DNA from: Oceanicaulis alexandrii DSM 11625
GTDB taxonomy: Bacteria; Pseudomonadota; Alphaproteobacteria; Caulobacterales; Maricaulaceae
Length of the DNA: 64,000 bases
Reading direction: 5' to 3'
Assembly (NCBI RefSeq): GCF_000420265.1
Contig: NZ_ATUP01000001.1
Span: 744,001 to 808,000 of the forward strand
A model generated the notes under the pieces. That model made no database searches. It worked only from the letters and a program-made list of their open reading frames with translations, and was not told where the DNA came from. Position numbers and translations under genes: made by a program. Positions 8,335 through 16,166 of this stretch are shown piece after piece (the first letter of the stretch is position 1; every line of letters starts with the position of its first letter).

Positions 8335-9258
8335 ATGCAGATTTTGTGGCGCGGCAACGCGAACAGTTGGGAATGCGACGAGCTAGGCCATCTCAATGTC
8401 CGCTTTTACATGGCCAAGGCCCAGGAAGCGCTGGCCGGGCTTGCTGACCGGCTCGGCATGCATCTCGCCTTCGCTCCGGACGCCACCGCCACATTGATCC
8501 CGCGCGACATCGTCATCCGGTTTCTCGCCGAAGCGCGCCCTGGGGCGCCTTTACGGATTTCAGGCGGGGTGACCAGCCATGACGCCACCAGCCTGACGGT
8601 GGCGATGGTCCTGTATCATGCCGCCAGCGACACGCCGGCCGCCACATTTGAAATCCGCGCCGAACATTGTGACGCCGTTACGGGCCGGGTGTTCAACTGG
8701 CCTGCCCGCAGCCTGAAAGCGCTGAGCCTGATCGAGGTGGAGCGCCCCGCCCTGATGACGCCGCGCAGTCTGGGTGAGACGCCAGCCAGCTCCAAGCTCT
8801 CCCTGGCCGCGGCGAACGCCCTGAACCTTCAGGAGATCGGGCGTGGCCGGATCAATCGCGACGAGCTGGACGCCTTCGGTCGCATGCGCGCCGAGTTCGG
8901 CATCGGCAAGGTTTCAGACAGCGTCATCCATTTCAGCGACGGCTTTCCCGAGCAATGGGAGGCGTTCGCCAAGGGCGAGCCGCTCACCGTCGCCAGCGCC
9001 GTGCTGGAAGCGCGTCTGAATTTCCGCCGCTTCCCCGCGCAAGGCGAAGGCTATGTGCTCCGCTCCGGGCTGAAGTCCGCCACTGACAAGGTGCGTACGC
9101 TCGTGCACTGGGCGCTCGATCCGGTTTCGGGCAAGCCCTTGTGGAGCATGGAGGCGGTCGCCTGCATGCTGGATCTGGAGACCCGGCGTCTGGCGCCGGT
9201 TTCAGCGGCGCGACTCGCGGAGCTGCAATCAAAGACGCAGCCGGAACTGGCGTATTAA
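8335..9258 (+). CDS. Tandem hot-dog acyl-CoA thioesterase-like protein
   Basis: The 307-aa product has two hot-dog fold repeats. The first begins WECDELGHLNVRFYMAKAQEAL; the D-x-x-G-H-x-N-x-x-x-Y motif is that of 4-hydroxybenzoyl-CoA/FatM-type thioesterases. The second spans about residues 160-290 (VIHFSDGFPEQW, LNFRRFPAQGEGYVLRSGL). The protein probably hydrolyses an acyl-CoA or acyl-ACP thioester in the cytoplasm; the substrate cannot be read from sequence. The ATG at 8335 has GAGGAG upstream. It follows zur by 84 nt on the same strand but has no evident functional tie to zinc. Confidence 0.75.
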   Translation: MQILWRGNANSWECDELGHLNVRFYMAKAQEALAGLADRLGMHLAFAPDATATLIPRDIVIRFLAEARPGAPLRISGGVTSHDATSLTVAMVLYHAASDTPAATFEIRAEHCDAVTGRVFNWPARSLKALSLIEVERPALMTPRSLGETPASSKLSLAAANALNLQEIGRGRINRDELDAFGRMRAEFGIGKVSDSVIHFSDGFPEQWEAFAKGEPLTVASAVLEARLNFRRFPAQGEGYVLRSGLKSATDKVRTLVHWALDPVSGKPLWSMEAVACMLDLETRRLAPVSAARLAELQSKTQPELAY

Positions 9259-9275
9259 TCGCGCGGCCCGATCCG

Positions 9276-10238
9276 TTACCCGCCAGATCCCGCCAGCTCA
9301 CGCGCCCGACGCGCCGCCATGCGGGCCTGAACGGCCTGCCCATCGGTGCGGGCGGCGCTGGCGGCGGTTTCAAACAACTCAGCCGCGGCCTGATGATCGC
9401 CCTGATCGCTCAGAATGCGGGCCAGTCCGAGCGCCGCCTGGAAATGACGCGGGTCAAAGGCGAGCACACGCTGGTAAAGCGACACTGCGCTTTCGCTGTC
9501 GCCAACACTGACCAGACAATCCGCGTGGGTGGAGAGCAGGTTCAGATCCCAGGGCGCATCCGCCAGCCGGGCCGCGCTGTCCGGACAGACGCTCTCATCA
9601 ATCACCAGATCACCGCCCAGCTCACGCATTTGCGCCTGTGTGCCGGCGGCCGAGCCCGCCGAAGCGGGAGCGGGAGCGGGCGCCAGATCCTGAGGCTCGG
9701 ACGAAGCAGCATCGGCGCCGCCAGCGCTGTGCTGTTCGGAAGGCTCCGATGCTGAGGACGGCGTAGAGGAAGACGAAGACGCGGCGGGCTCTGACGCGGG
9801 TGAAGCGGTCGGGCCGGACATTGCCCCCTGCTCGCTGACAGGCGCGCGCGGCGGCGAGCGCCGGATCGGCGCAGACTGTCCGGTGACCCCTGAGAGCGTG
9901 ACCAGTACGCCGCCCTCTCGCACTTCGGCCTCACCGCCTGCAAAGGCGCCGGACATCGAAATCGAAACGCCGTTGGGCGCCCGGCTCAGCGCCAGAGCGG
10001 AGACCGGTCCGCGCACCGCCGGTTCGATATGGCGCGAGCGGTCGAGGCTCACTCCGTCCACATGCAGGACGAGCCCGGACCCAGGTTGGATTTCGACGCT
10101 CTGCGGCTGGCTGTCAAAGGCCAGCCAAAGCTGGGTGCGCCCCTCTGACTGAAGCAGGGAGACATCACGCAGCTCCGCGTGAGCGGCGGTGCAGGACAAA
10201 GCGGCCAGAGCCGATGCAGTGAGAAGCCGTATCATCAT
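9276..10238 (-). CDS. Exported protein with low-complexity linker and TPR repeats
   Basis: The 320-aa product has a signal peptide (MMIRLLTASALAALSCTAAHA), a beta-rich N-terminal module of about 110 residues (VSLLQSEGRTQLWLAFDS, EIQPGSGLVLHVDGV) reminiscent of AMIN-type envelope domains, a Ser/Ala/Pro-rich linker (about 130-205) and a C-terminal TPR segment (AVSLYQRVLAFDPRHFQAAL, then DHQAAAELFETA). Two cysteines flank the TPR start (ESVCPDS, HADCLVS). It is probably periplasmic, with a scaffold or cell-wall role, but I cannot name a function. It converges on the thioesterase gene 17 nt away. Confidence 0.6.
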   Translation of the reverse strand: MMIRLLTASALAALSCTAAHAELRDVSLLQSEGRTQLWLAFDSQPQSVEIQPGSGLVLHVDGVSLDRSRHIEPAVRGPVSALALSRAPNGVSISMSGAFAGGEAEVREGGVLVTLSGVTGQSAPIRRSPPRAPVSEQGAMSGPTASPASEPAASSSSSTPSSASEPSEQHSAGGADAASSEPQDLAPAPAPASAGSAAGTQAQMRELGGDLVIDESVCPDSAARLADAPWDLNLLSTHADCLVSVGDSESAVSLYQRVLAFDPRHFQAALGLARILSDQGDHQAAAELFETAASAARTDGQAVQARMAARRARELAGSGG

Positions 10239-10295
10239 GGCGTCCTTGTGCCGCGAGTCGTTAGGCCCGCGCCAGACATCAGTGGGGCGCTCTCA

Positions 10296-11195
10296 TTATC
10301 GGGCTCCGGACCCCAGCAAGGCGACAGGGCCGGACTGACAGACATCGTATCCCAGCGCGCCCAGGATCTCGCCATCCTCCGAAATCACGCGCTCATAAAC
10401 CGCACAGGCCTCTCCGGCGTCCGGAACCGCGTCCACAATAAAGAAAGGATCGGCTTCGCCCGCTTGAAGCGGAGCGCCCTCCGACACCACGCGCCACCGC
10501 GCAGCGCCATTTTCAAGCACGCAATCCCAACGCCCTGACTCGCCAAAGCGCATCCGCACCACGGGCGTCTCGTCGTGATCGGCGACATGCAGCACCTGCG
10601 CGCGGCCCGCACCGCGCACGAAGGTCATGGACGAGGCCCGGCTTTCCTCGAGGCAGGCGCGGATCAGGGGCAGATAGCGCGGCAGGGCCTCGCTCCAGCT
10701 CACATGCGGGCCGATCTCGGCGGCGCAGCCTTCATAGGCTCCGTCGGCGGCCTCAACCCTGGCGAAGCGCGCATAGACCCGCCCGTTCACCCGGCAGACG
10801 CCCGCCTCCAGCTCAATCAGCATGGCCTCACCGTTTTCATCCTGACCTTCAAAACGGCGCACGCCATCATGAAGCCAGGCCGCTTCAGGCCGCAGATCGG
10901 CATGACGGGTCACATCCCCCTCAACCGCATGCGCGTAAACCGCGCGAACCCGGTCGCCCTCTTCGAGATAATGCAAATCGCCATAAAACCCCTCGCCATC
11001 GATCTGATACCCCGAGCGCGGGACGTCGCCGGGCCGGTCTGACGGCGCCAGCGAAGGCGACGGCGCCTCAGAATCCGATGTGGATGGGGCGAAACCGGCG
11101 ACAGGCGAGAGAGCGGACTGGGAAGTCTGAGCGCAGGCTGTCAAAACCAGGGCGAGACCGCACAGGGTGATGTAACGGAGATAATTTGGCGTCAT
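10296..11195 (-). CDS. Putative lipoprotein, unknown function
   Basis: The 299-aa product starts with a lipoprotein signal (TLCGLALVLTAC, lipobox cysteine at about residue 21) followed by a Ser/Pro-rich tether. The body has several conserved-looking cysteine pairs (AGVCRVNG with YEGCAAEIG; IRACLEE with WDCVLENG; GEACAVYERV with YDVCQSG), consistent with a disulfide-bonded periplasmic domain repeated or built from small beta units. Phrases such as RWDCVLENGAARWRVV suggest a ligand-binding beta-sandwich like those seen in lysozyme-inhibitor or META-type proteins, but I do not assign one. It is transcribed away from the DNA methyltransferase gene, 92 nt apart. Confidence 0.6.
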   Translation of the reverse strand: MTPNYLRYITLCGLALVLTACAQTSQSALSPVAGFAPSTSDSEAPSPSLAPSDRPGDVPRSGYQIDGEGFYGDLHYLEEGDRVRAVYAHAVEGDVTRHADLRPEAAWLHDGVRRFEGQDENGEAMLIELEAGVCRVNGRVYARFARVEAADGAYEGCAAEIGPHVSWSEALPRYLPLIRACLEESRASSMTFVRGAGRAQVLHVADHDETPVVRMRFGESGRWDCVLENGAARWRVVSEGAPLQAGEADPFFIVDAVPDAGEACAVYERVISEDGEILGALGYDVCQSGPVALLGSGAR

Positions 11196-11287
11196 AGCAT
11201 TTGATCCCGGCGCTTATGGGCCGAGCCCCTGACAATTGCCGGGCAGTTTAGCGTCCAGCCCGGCTTCGCTCCAAGAGCCAAGCCTGT

Positions 11288-12472
11288 ATGCTGACCATCA
11301 TGCGCAGTGATTCCCGATACGGCTATTACGAATTCTTCTGTGGCGGCGGGATGGCGCGCCTGGGGCTCGGCGCGCATTGGCGTTGCCGGTTCGCCAATGA
11401 CATTGATGCCGACAAGGCCAACGCCTATCGCGCCAATTTCGGCGATGACCACTTCCACCAGGGCGATGTGTGCGCGCTGAACGCCGCTGACCTGCCCGGC
11501 GAAGCCGATCTCGCCTGGGCCAGCTTTCCCTGTCAGGATTTGTCCCTGGCGGGAAACCGCAGCGGCCTGGCGGGCGAACGCTCAGGCGTGTTCTACGGGT
11601 TCTGGCGTTTGATCGAGGCGCTGAACGCCGAAGGCCGGGCGCCCAAGCTGATCGCGCTGGAAAACGTCACCGGGCTTCTGACCTGCTCGGACGGCGCCGA
11701 CTTTGAAGCCCTGTGCCGGACCCTGGACGAAGGCGGCTACCGGGTCGGAGCCATGGAGATCGATGCGCGCTGGTTCGTGCCGCAATCGCGCCCGCGCCTG
11801 TTCGTGGTGGCCTTGCGCAAGGACATTCCCATCCCCGACGAGCTGGTGCTGGAAGATGCGCCGGACGGAATCTCGCCCTTCCATACCCGCGCCGTGCGAC
11901 GCGCCGCAGAGCGCTTGCCGGACGCCCTCAAAGCCAACTGGCTGTGGTGGGCTCTGCCCGTGCCGCCCCTGCCCAACCAGGTTCTGGGCGATCTGATCGA
12001 GCCAAGCCGGCGCACGCCCTGGCACAGCCCGGAAGAAACCAGGCGGTTGCTCGCCATGATGAGCCCGGCCAACATGGCCAAGCTCAAACAGGCGCGCCAG
12101 TCTGACCGCCCCATGATCGGCGCGCTGTATCGCCGGACGCGGATCGAAAAAGGCGAGCGCAAGCAGCGCGCCGAGGTCCGCTTTGACGGGCTGGCGGGAT
12201 GCCTGCGCACGCCCGGCGGCGGCTCGTCCCGTCAGTTCATCGTCTCCGTCCGCTCTGGCCGGGTCCGAACCCGCCCCATGACGGCGCGCGAATATGCCCG
12301 ACTGATGGGATTGCCGGATGAGTACAAGCTGCCCCAGCGCGAAAGCGCGGGTCTGCATCTAGCCGGCGACGGGGTCGCGGCGCCGGTGGTGGCGTTCTTG
12401 CGCGAAGGCCTGTTCGAACCCATTCTCGAACACGCTCAGGCCGTACTGCCCGCGAAAGAACCCGCGGAATAG
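11288..12472 (+). CDS. DNA (cytosine-5-)-methyltransferase, Dcm type
   Basis: The 394-aa enzyme has the ordered motifs of C5 methyltransferases: motif I (YYEFFCGGGMARLGLG) for AdoMet, motif IV (SFPCQDLSLAGNRSG) with the catalytic Pro-Cys, motif VI (ALENVTG), motif VIII (PQSRPRLFVVAL), a target-recognition region at about 210-300, and motifs IX-X (LRTPGGGSSRQ, GLHLAGDGVAAPVVAFL). All catalytic residues are present. The start may be 11288 or the ATG at 11300. A vsr gene lies two genes downstream, so a C5-methyl mark with mismatch-repair back-up is likely. No restriction endonuclease is adjacent, suggesting an orphan methyltransferase. The recognition site is unknown. Confidence 0.9.
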   Translation: MLTIMRSDSRYGYYEFFCGGGMARLGLGAHWRCRFANDIDADKANAYRANFGDDHFHQGDVCALNAADLPGEADLAWASFPCQDLSLAGNRSGLAGERSGVFYGFWRLIEALNAEGRAPKLIALENVTGLLTCSDGADFEALCRTLDEGGYRVGAMEIDARWFVPQSRPRLFVVALRKDIPIPDELVLEDAPDGISPFHTRAVRRAAERLPDALKANWLWWALPVPPLPNQVLGDLIEPSRRTPWHSPEETRRLLAMMSPANMAKLKQARQSDRPMIGALYRRTRIEKGERKQRAEVRFDGLAGCLRTPGGGSSRQFIVSVRSGRVRTRPMTAREYARLMGLPDEYKLPQRESAGLHLAGDGVAAPVVAFLREGLFEPILEHAQAVLPAKEPAE

Positions 12473-12475
12473 ATC

Positions 12476-13657
12476 ATGAAGATCGCCATCATTGGAAGCG
12501 GGATCTCGGGATTGGCGAGCGCCGCCCTGCTCTCCCGGGATGGCCACAGCGTCAGCGTCTTTGAACGCTTTGACGCCCCTCGCCCGCTCGGTGCAGGGCT
12601 ATTGTTGCAACCCTCCGGGCTGCTCGCGCTCAATCGGCTGGGCCTAGTTGACCAGGCGGTGGCGCAAGGCGCGCCAGTCTCACGTCTCATCGGCCGCACC
12701 CCCAAAGGGCGTACAGTGCTGGATTTGAGATACGCGGACGGCAAGCCCGGCGATATGGGCGTTGGCATTCACCGCGCCAGCCTGTTCAACCTGCTGCACG
12801 AAAGCGCGCTTGAAGCCGACATTGACTGGCGTTCGGGTCAGGGCGTGGAGCGTTTGCTCGACCTTGAGGATGCGCCACGTCTGGTGCTTGAAAATGGCGA
12901 GGAGACCGAACGCTTCGACCTCGTCATCGCCGCTGACGGATCACATTCCGGCCTGCGCCGTCAAATCTGTCCAAAAGCGCACGCCCCGGTTTATCCCTGG
13001 GGCGCGATGTGGGCGATCCTGCCGGAAACTCAAAACCCTCACGGTGGCGAACTTGACCAGATCTATGACGGTTGCAGCGTCATGATCGGCCTGCTCCCCG
13101 TCGGCGCAAACCCCTCAGACCCTCACGGTCGCCCGGGAGTCAGCTTTTTCTGGTCCTTGCGCGGGGATGCGATCCCGCTGTGGAAAGCTGAGGGTCTGGA
13201 GGCCTTCAAGAAACGCCTGCGATCGCTCTGGCCTCGCGCTGCGGAGCTGGTCGAGCCTGTCACGGACCCCGCCGTATTCGCAGAGGCGCGCTATCGAGAT
13301 TGCGTCTGCCCCAGCTGGCGAAAGGGGCGCTCGGTCCTGATCGGCGACGCCGCTCACGGCATGAGCCCTCAGCTGGGTCAAGGCGCCAACCTGGCGTTGG
13401 GGGACGCAGTCAGCCTGGCGGCGCAGCTCAAGGACCACGCCCCCGTCACCCATGCTCTCAAAGCCTTCGAGACAGACCGCAAACCCGTCGCACGGTATTA
13501 CTCATTGATGAGCCGCTCGCTCACCCCCGTCTTCCAGTCGAGCTCTCGCATTATCGGGATGCTGCGCGACACTTTCATGGGCGTGTTCTGCCGGCTGCCG
13601 GTCTTGCGCAACTGGATGAGCTGGACCCTGGTCGGGCGCGGTCGTTTGCCATGGTGA
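12476..13657 (+). CDS. FAD-dependent monooxygenase (UbiH/salicylate hydroxylase type)
   Basis: The 393-aa flavoprotein starts with the dinucleotide-binding motif IAIIGSGISGLASAALL, and has the middle motif DLVIAADGSHSGLRR and the second FAD motif VLIGDAAHGMSPQLGQGANLALGDA, all in the order of group A flavoprotein monooxygenases. These hydroxylate aromatic or polyketide-like substrates with NAD(P)H. The C-terminal tail (FMGVFCRLPVLRNWM) is amphipathic and could touch the membrane. It begins 3 nt after the methyltransferase stop and overlaps vsr by 7 nt, so all three are likely co-translated. The substrate is not apparent, and its place between a methyltransferase and its repair partner is unusual. 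Confidence 0.85.
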   Translation: MKIAIIGSGISGLASAALLSRDGHSVSVFERFDAPRPLGAGLLLQPSGLLALNRLGLVDQAVAQGAPVSRLIGRTPKGRTVLDLRYADGKPGDMGVGIHRASLFNLLHESALEADIDWRSGQGVERLLDLEDAPRLVLENGEETERFDLVIAADGSHSGLRRQICPKAHAPVYPWGAMWAILPETQNPHGGELDQIYDGCSVMIGLLPVGANPSDPHGRPGVSFFWSLRGDAIPLWKAEGLEAFKKRLRSLWPRAAELVEPVTDPAVFAEARYRDCVCPSWRKGRSVLIGDAAHGMSPQLGQGANLALGDAVSLAAQLKDHAPVTHALKAFETDRKPVARYYSLMSRSLTPVFQSSSRIIGMLRDTFMGVFCRLPVLRNWMSWTLVGRGRLPW

Positions 13658-14076
13658 AACCACGCTCACCTCATGACGTTTTCACCCCGGAAGACCGCTC
13701 TCGGGTGATGCGGGCGGTGAAGGGCAAGGACACCAAACCTGAACTGATCGTGCGGCGGATGGCGCACGCCCTTGGTTATCGCTACCGCCTGCATCGCAAG
13801 GACCTGCCGGGCAAGCCGGATCTGGTTTTTGTCGGCAGGAAGAAAGTCATCTTTGTGCATGGCTGCTTCTGGCACGGTCATGACTGCGCGCGCGGGTCAC
13901 GCCAACCCAAGACCAACGCCGAGTACTGGCGCGCCAAGATCGCCCGCAATATCAGCCGCGACGCGGCGAACCTGCAAGCGCTGGACGCCCAAGGCTGGCA
14001 GGCGCTGGTGCTGTGGGAATGTGACTTGAAGGATCGCGACGCGCTGGCGGTGCGGCTGCGCGATTTTCTGCGCTAG
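13651..14076 (+). CDS. vsr: Very short patch repair endonuclease Vsr
   Basis: The 141-aa product corresponds to Vsr, which nicks next to the T of T:G mismatches left when 5-methylcytosine deaminates. The N-terminus has DRSRVMRAVKGKDTKPE, typical of the family. The catalytic Asp is in LPGKPDLVF, and the conserved histidines and zinc cysteine are in HGCFWHGHDC. WECDLKD near the C-terminus matches the E. coli WECAL segment. The start is the ATG at 13651, inside the last codons of the monooxygenase gene; longer upstream readings run antisense-like within that gene. Its partner is the methyltransferase two genes upstream. It converges on the LysR gene with a 4-nt overlap. Confidence 0.93.
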   Translation: MVKPRSPHDVFTPEDRSRVMRAVKGKDTKPELIVRRMAHALGYRYRLHRKDLPGKPDLVFVGRKKVIFVHGCFWHGHDCARGSRQPKTNAEYWRAKIARNISRDAANLQALDAQGWQALVLWECDLKDRDALAVRLRDFLR

Positions 14077-14963
14077 AGCCCGTCTGAAAACCAGTCCACC
14101 AGATGATCCACCAGCAAACGGACCCGATGCGCCAGAAAACGGTTTGACGGGAAGACCGCCCACAGATCGCGATGATCCGGAGCCCAGTCCGGCAGGATCT
14201 CGACCACGCTGCCATCAGCCAGGGACGTATGCGCCGCCCAGGCCGGCAATGAGGCGATCCCGGCTCCATTCGCAGCGGCGCAAACCGCCGCGCGGGCGCC
14301 ATGAAGCGTCAATCGGCCGGACACTTTCACCTCGACGGAGTCATCTCCGCGCTGGAACCGCCATTGATTGGGGGCGGATTTGTTGCGGTCGATGATGCAG
14401 TCATGCCGTGCGAGATCATTGGGATGCTCGGGCGCGCCGGCCGCACTGAGATAGGCCGGGCTCGCCACGAGCTTGAGCGGCGCAGGCGCGAGGCGGCGCG
14501 CAATCAGGCTGGAATCGCCCAGCTGGCCGATCCGGACGCCCAGATCAAAGCCTTCATCCACCAGGTCGACCATGCGGTCAGAGAATTCCAGCCGCACCTC
14601 GACGCCCGGCCATTGCGCCATGAACCCCGTGATGGGCTGGATCAGGCGCGACGAGCCGAAATCAACGGGCGCCGAGACCCGCAATACGCCCGCCGCCGCG
14701 GCCTGTTCCGCCACCAGACCGTTCTCGATCGCGTCATATTCGGCAAGCCAGGGCCCGACCCGCTCCAGCAGCGCCCGCCCCGCATCCGTCAGCCGGACAG
14801 AGCGTGTCGTACGCTCCAGAAGGCGCGCTTGCATGCGGTCCTCAAGAGCGGAAATTTGCTTGGACGCGGCGCCCGCCGTCATGCCGAGCCGTTCCGCTGC
14901 GCGGGTGAAGCTTTCCAGTTCCGCCACAGCAGCGAAGAGGCGAAGCGCGTCGATCCGATCCAT
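14073..14963 (-). CDS. LysR-family transcriptional regulator
   Basis: The 296-aa protein has the LysR winged helix-turn-helix at residues 1-60 (IDALRLFAAVAELESFTRAAERLGMTAGAASKQISALEDRM) and a periplasmic-binding-like effector domain (FDLGVRIGQLGDSSLIARRLAP; HDCIIDRNKSAPNQWRF). The pattern matches the CrgA/DhmR-like branch, often controlling oxidoreductase genes. A minus-strand TATAAT (15004-15009) lies about 45 nt upstream of the ATG and could be its promoter element. The target is unknown; no divergent structural gene lies next to it, only the hairpin-rich region. Confidence 0.88.
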   Translation of the reverse strand: MDRIDALRLFAAVAELESFTRAAERLGMTAGAASKQISALEDRMQARLLERTTRSVRLTDAGRALLERVGPWLAEYDAIENGLVAEQAAAAGVLRVSAPVDFGSSRLIQPITGFMAQWPGVEVRLEFSDRMVDLVDEGFDLGVRIGQLGDSSLIARRLAPAPLKLVASPAYLSAAGAPEHPNDLARHDCIIDRNKSAPNQWRFQRGDDSVEVKVSGRLTLHGARAAVCAAANGAGIASLPAWAAHTSLADGSVVEILPDWAPDHRDLWAVFPSNRFLAHRVRLLVDHLVDWFSDGL

Positions 14964-15103
14964 GTGTTTCCTTAAGGGAAAGAGTAAATCACAATATGAC
15001 CGTATTATAAGCCAGCCAAGGATTTGTCATCTCACCTCCCGCAGCCTCGCGCCAATGCCCGCAAAGCGTGCGTCGGTCTAAAGACGGGCATCATGAGCAA
15101 AAA

Positions 15104-15324
15104 CCACGGACCCATCGCCCGGCCCCGCTGGATGAAGCGGGGCGTCGGGCGATGGAAGCACCAGGGTTTGGCAAGACCAATGGCCTTGGACCCAGGGCTG
15201 ACGGCCTCCAGGGGAGAGGCCGGGCAGTTGGGCGGCAGCTGAGGGGAAGCCGCCCGTCAGGACCGAGGGAAGCCTGACACCTATCGGATGATATGGTCTT
15301 GAGGTGAAATAAACTGCTCAAGAC
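15104..15324. ncRNA. Candidate structured RNA locus (five consecutive hairpins), strand unresolved
   Basis: This gene-free region contains strong hairpins in a row: an 18-bp stem with a GT bulge and loop GGATGA (15112-15155), a 7-bp stem (15202-15222), a 7-bp stem (15230-15255), a 6-bp stem (15256-15278) and an 8-bp stem (15296-15324). The loops of stems two to four share a purine motif (AGGGGA, GAGGGGAA, GAGGGAAG); read from the minus strand they are UCCCCU, UUCCCCUC and CUUCCCUC, like the anti-Shine-Dalgarno loops of several alphaproteobacterial small RNAs. It does not match tmRNA, RNase P, SRP or any riboswitch I can recall. Short open frames here lack convincing start signals. Confidence 0.4.
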
Positions 15325-15474
15325 AATGTCTGTTTCCGATGATCAAAGTAAAGCAATAGCGCCCCCTTTACTCAAGCACCTTGGTTAACAAAAATGTTAA
15401 TAAATGGAATACCTGCATTTTTTCAAATGGTAGCAATGCGGGTTTGGTTCGGCTTATACGGGAATTCGCGACTG
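15325..15474. other. AT-rich intergenic stretch with inverted repeats
   Basis: This part is clearly richer in A+T than the rest of the window. It holds AGACA-A-TGTCT (15321-15331), TTAACA-AAAA-TGTTAA (15385-15400) and an imperfect 8-bp stem CCTGCATT / AATGCGGG (15412-15442). I see no gene. It may hold the promoter of the hairpin locus if that is read on the minus strand. Confidence 0.4.
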
Positions 15475-15512
15475 AAAACCGGTAAGGCTTGAGCTGAGTC
15501 TCGCCCTGCCGG
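15475..15512 (-). terminator. Terminator of the 50-aa gene
   Basis: An imperfect 10-bp stem (CCGGTAAGGC / GCCCTGCCGG) begins 19 nt past the stop codon and is followed on the minus strand by TTTT. It fits an intrinsic terminator for the two small upstream genes. Confidence 0.5.
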
Positions 15513-15530
15513 CCTTTTCTGAACAGACGC

Positions 15531-15683
15531 TCAGTCCTTTTTCGCAGACTTGTGTTCAGACGGCCCTGGCTCAGGAATCTTGTCAGCTTCCGCCCCGTCT
15601 GCGCCAGCCTCACGCCGGCGTTGGGCTTCCTGATCCAGGGTTTCTTTCGCCTTCGGGTCTGATTGATCAGATGTGTCGCTCAC
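15531..15683 (-). CDS. Small hydrophilic protein, 50 aa
   Basis: A 50-codon gene starts with GTG at 15681-15683, preceded by a strong AAGGAGG, and ends at TGA 15531-15533. The product is almost entirely charged or polar (SDTSDQSDPKAKETLDQEA, then an Arg-rich patch and a Lys/Asp tail) and is predicted disordered. No family is recognised. It follows another small acidic gene by 35 nt on the same strand and precedes a terminator, so the two likely form one transcript. The composition resembles small stress or hydrophilin-like proteins, which is inference from composition only. Confidence 0.6.
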   Translation of the reverse strand: MSDTSDQSDPKAKETLDQEAQRRREAGADGAEADKIPEPGPSEHKSAKKD

Positions 15684-15718
15684 ACCGTCCTCCTTCATAA
15701 CTTCAAGGTCCGTCTGCC

Positions 15719-16096
15719 TTAGTCCTGACCGGGCCGCATGGGCGGCGGGTCGGACGCGGGGAAGGTGTCGTCCAGCGCCTCATCAAGCTTGTCGTCTTTC
15801 TCGTCTTCGCTCTGATCGGGTTTTTCTGGCGTGTTCTCGCGCTCCGCGTCCGGCACGCGCTCAATTTCGTCCTCACGCGCGCCGAGACGTCCGGCGGAAT
15901 CCTGCGCCACTTTCTCTCCGAAACGCTCGCCGCGACCGCCATCCAGCGCCTGATCGACAGGCATGGTCTCGTCGCCGATCTTGGTGTCGTCGGGACGCTG
16001 CTGACCCTTGCGGTCCACCGATTTGGTTTCGTCAAACGCTTCAGAAAACGCCTGATTGTCGGCGGGTGCGGTCTCGGTCGTGTGATGGGAGGCCAT
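15719..16096 (-). CDS. Small acidic protein with C-terminal FPASDPP motif
   Basis: The 125-aa product is highly charged and has no hydrophobic segment. Its C-terminus, KLDEALDDTFPASDPPPM, carries the L-x-E-A-L-x-D-x-F-P-A-S-D-P-P element seen at the end of many short uncharacterised alphaproteobacterial proteins. The start ATG (16094-16096) has AAGGAGGAT upstream, a near-perfect ribosome binding site. The rest appears disordered. Another small hydrophilic gene follows 35 nt downstream. Function unknown; a role in stress tolerance is possible but not shown. Confidence 0.7.
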   Translation of the reverse strand: MASHHTTETAPADNQAFSEAFDETKSVDRKGQQRPDDTKIGDETMPVDQALDGGRGERFGEKVAQDSAGRLGAREDEIERVPDAERENTPEKPDQSEDEKDDKLDEALDDTFPASDPPPMRPGQD

Positions 16097-16166
16097 TGGG
16101 ATCCTCCTTCTTTGCTGTTGCTTGTCTTAAAGCAACGCACACACAGCCGCCGCGTTCCGAGAAAGA

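Noticed and set aside
15024-15277. Two overlapping short frames (72 and 69 codons) in the hairpin region
   Set aside because: No clear ribosome binding site, no known family, and the strong stems constrain the sequence more simply as RNA structure.
15384-15400. CtrA box at TTAACAAAAATGTTAA
   Set aside because: The spacer is 8 nt instead of 7, and the same bases are better explained as a small hairpin.
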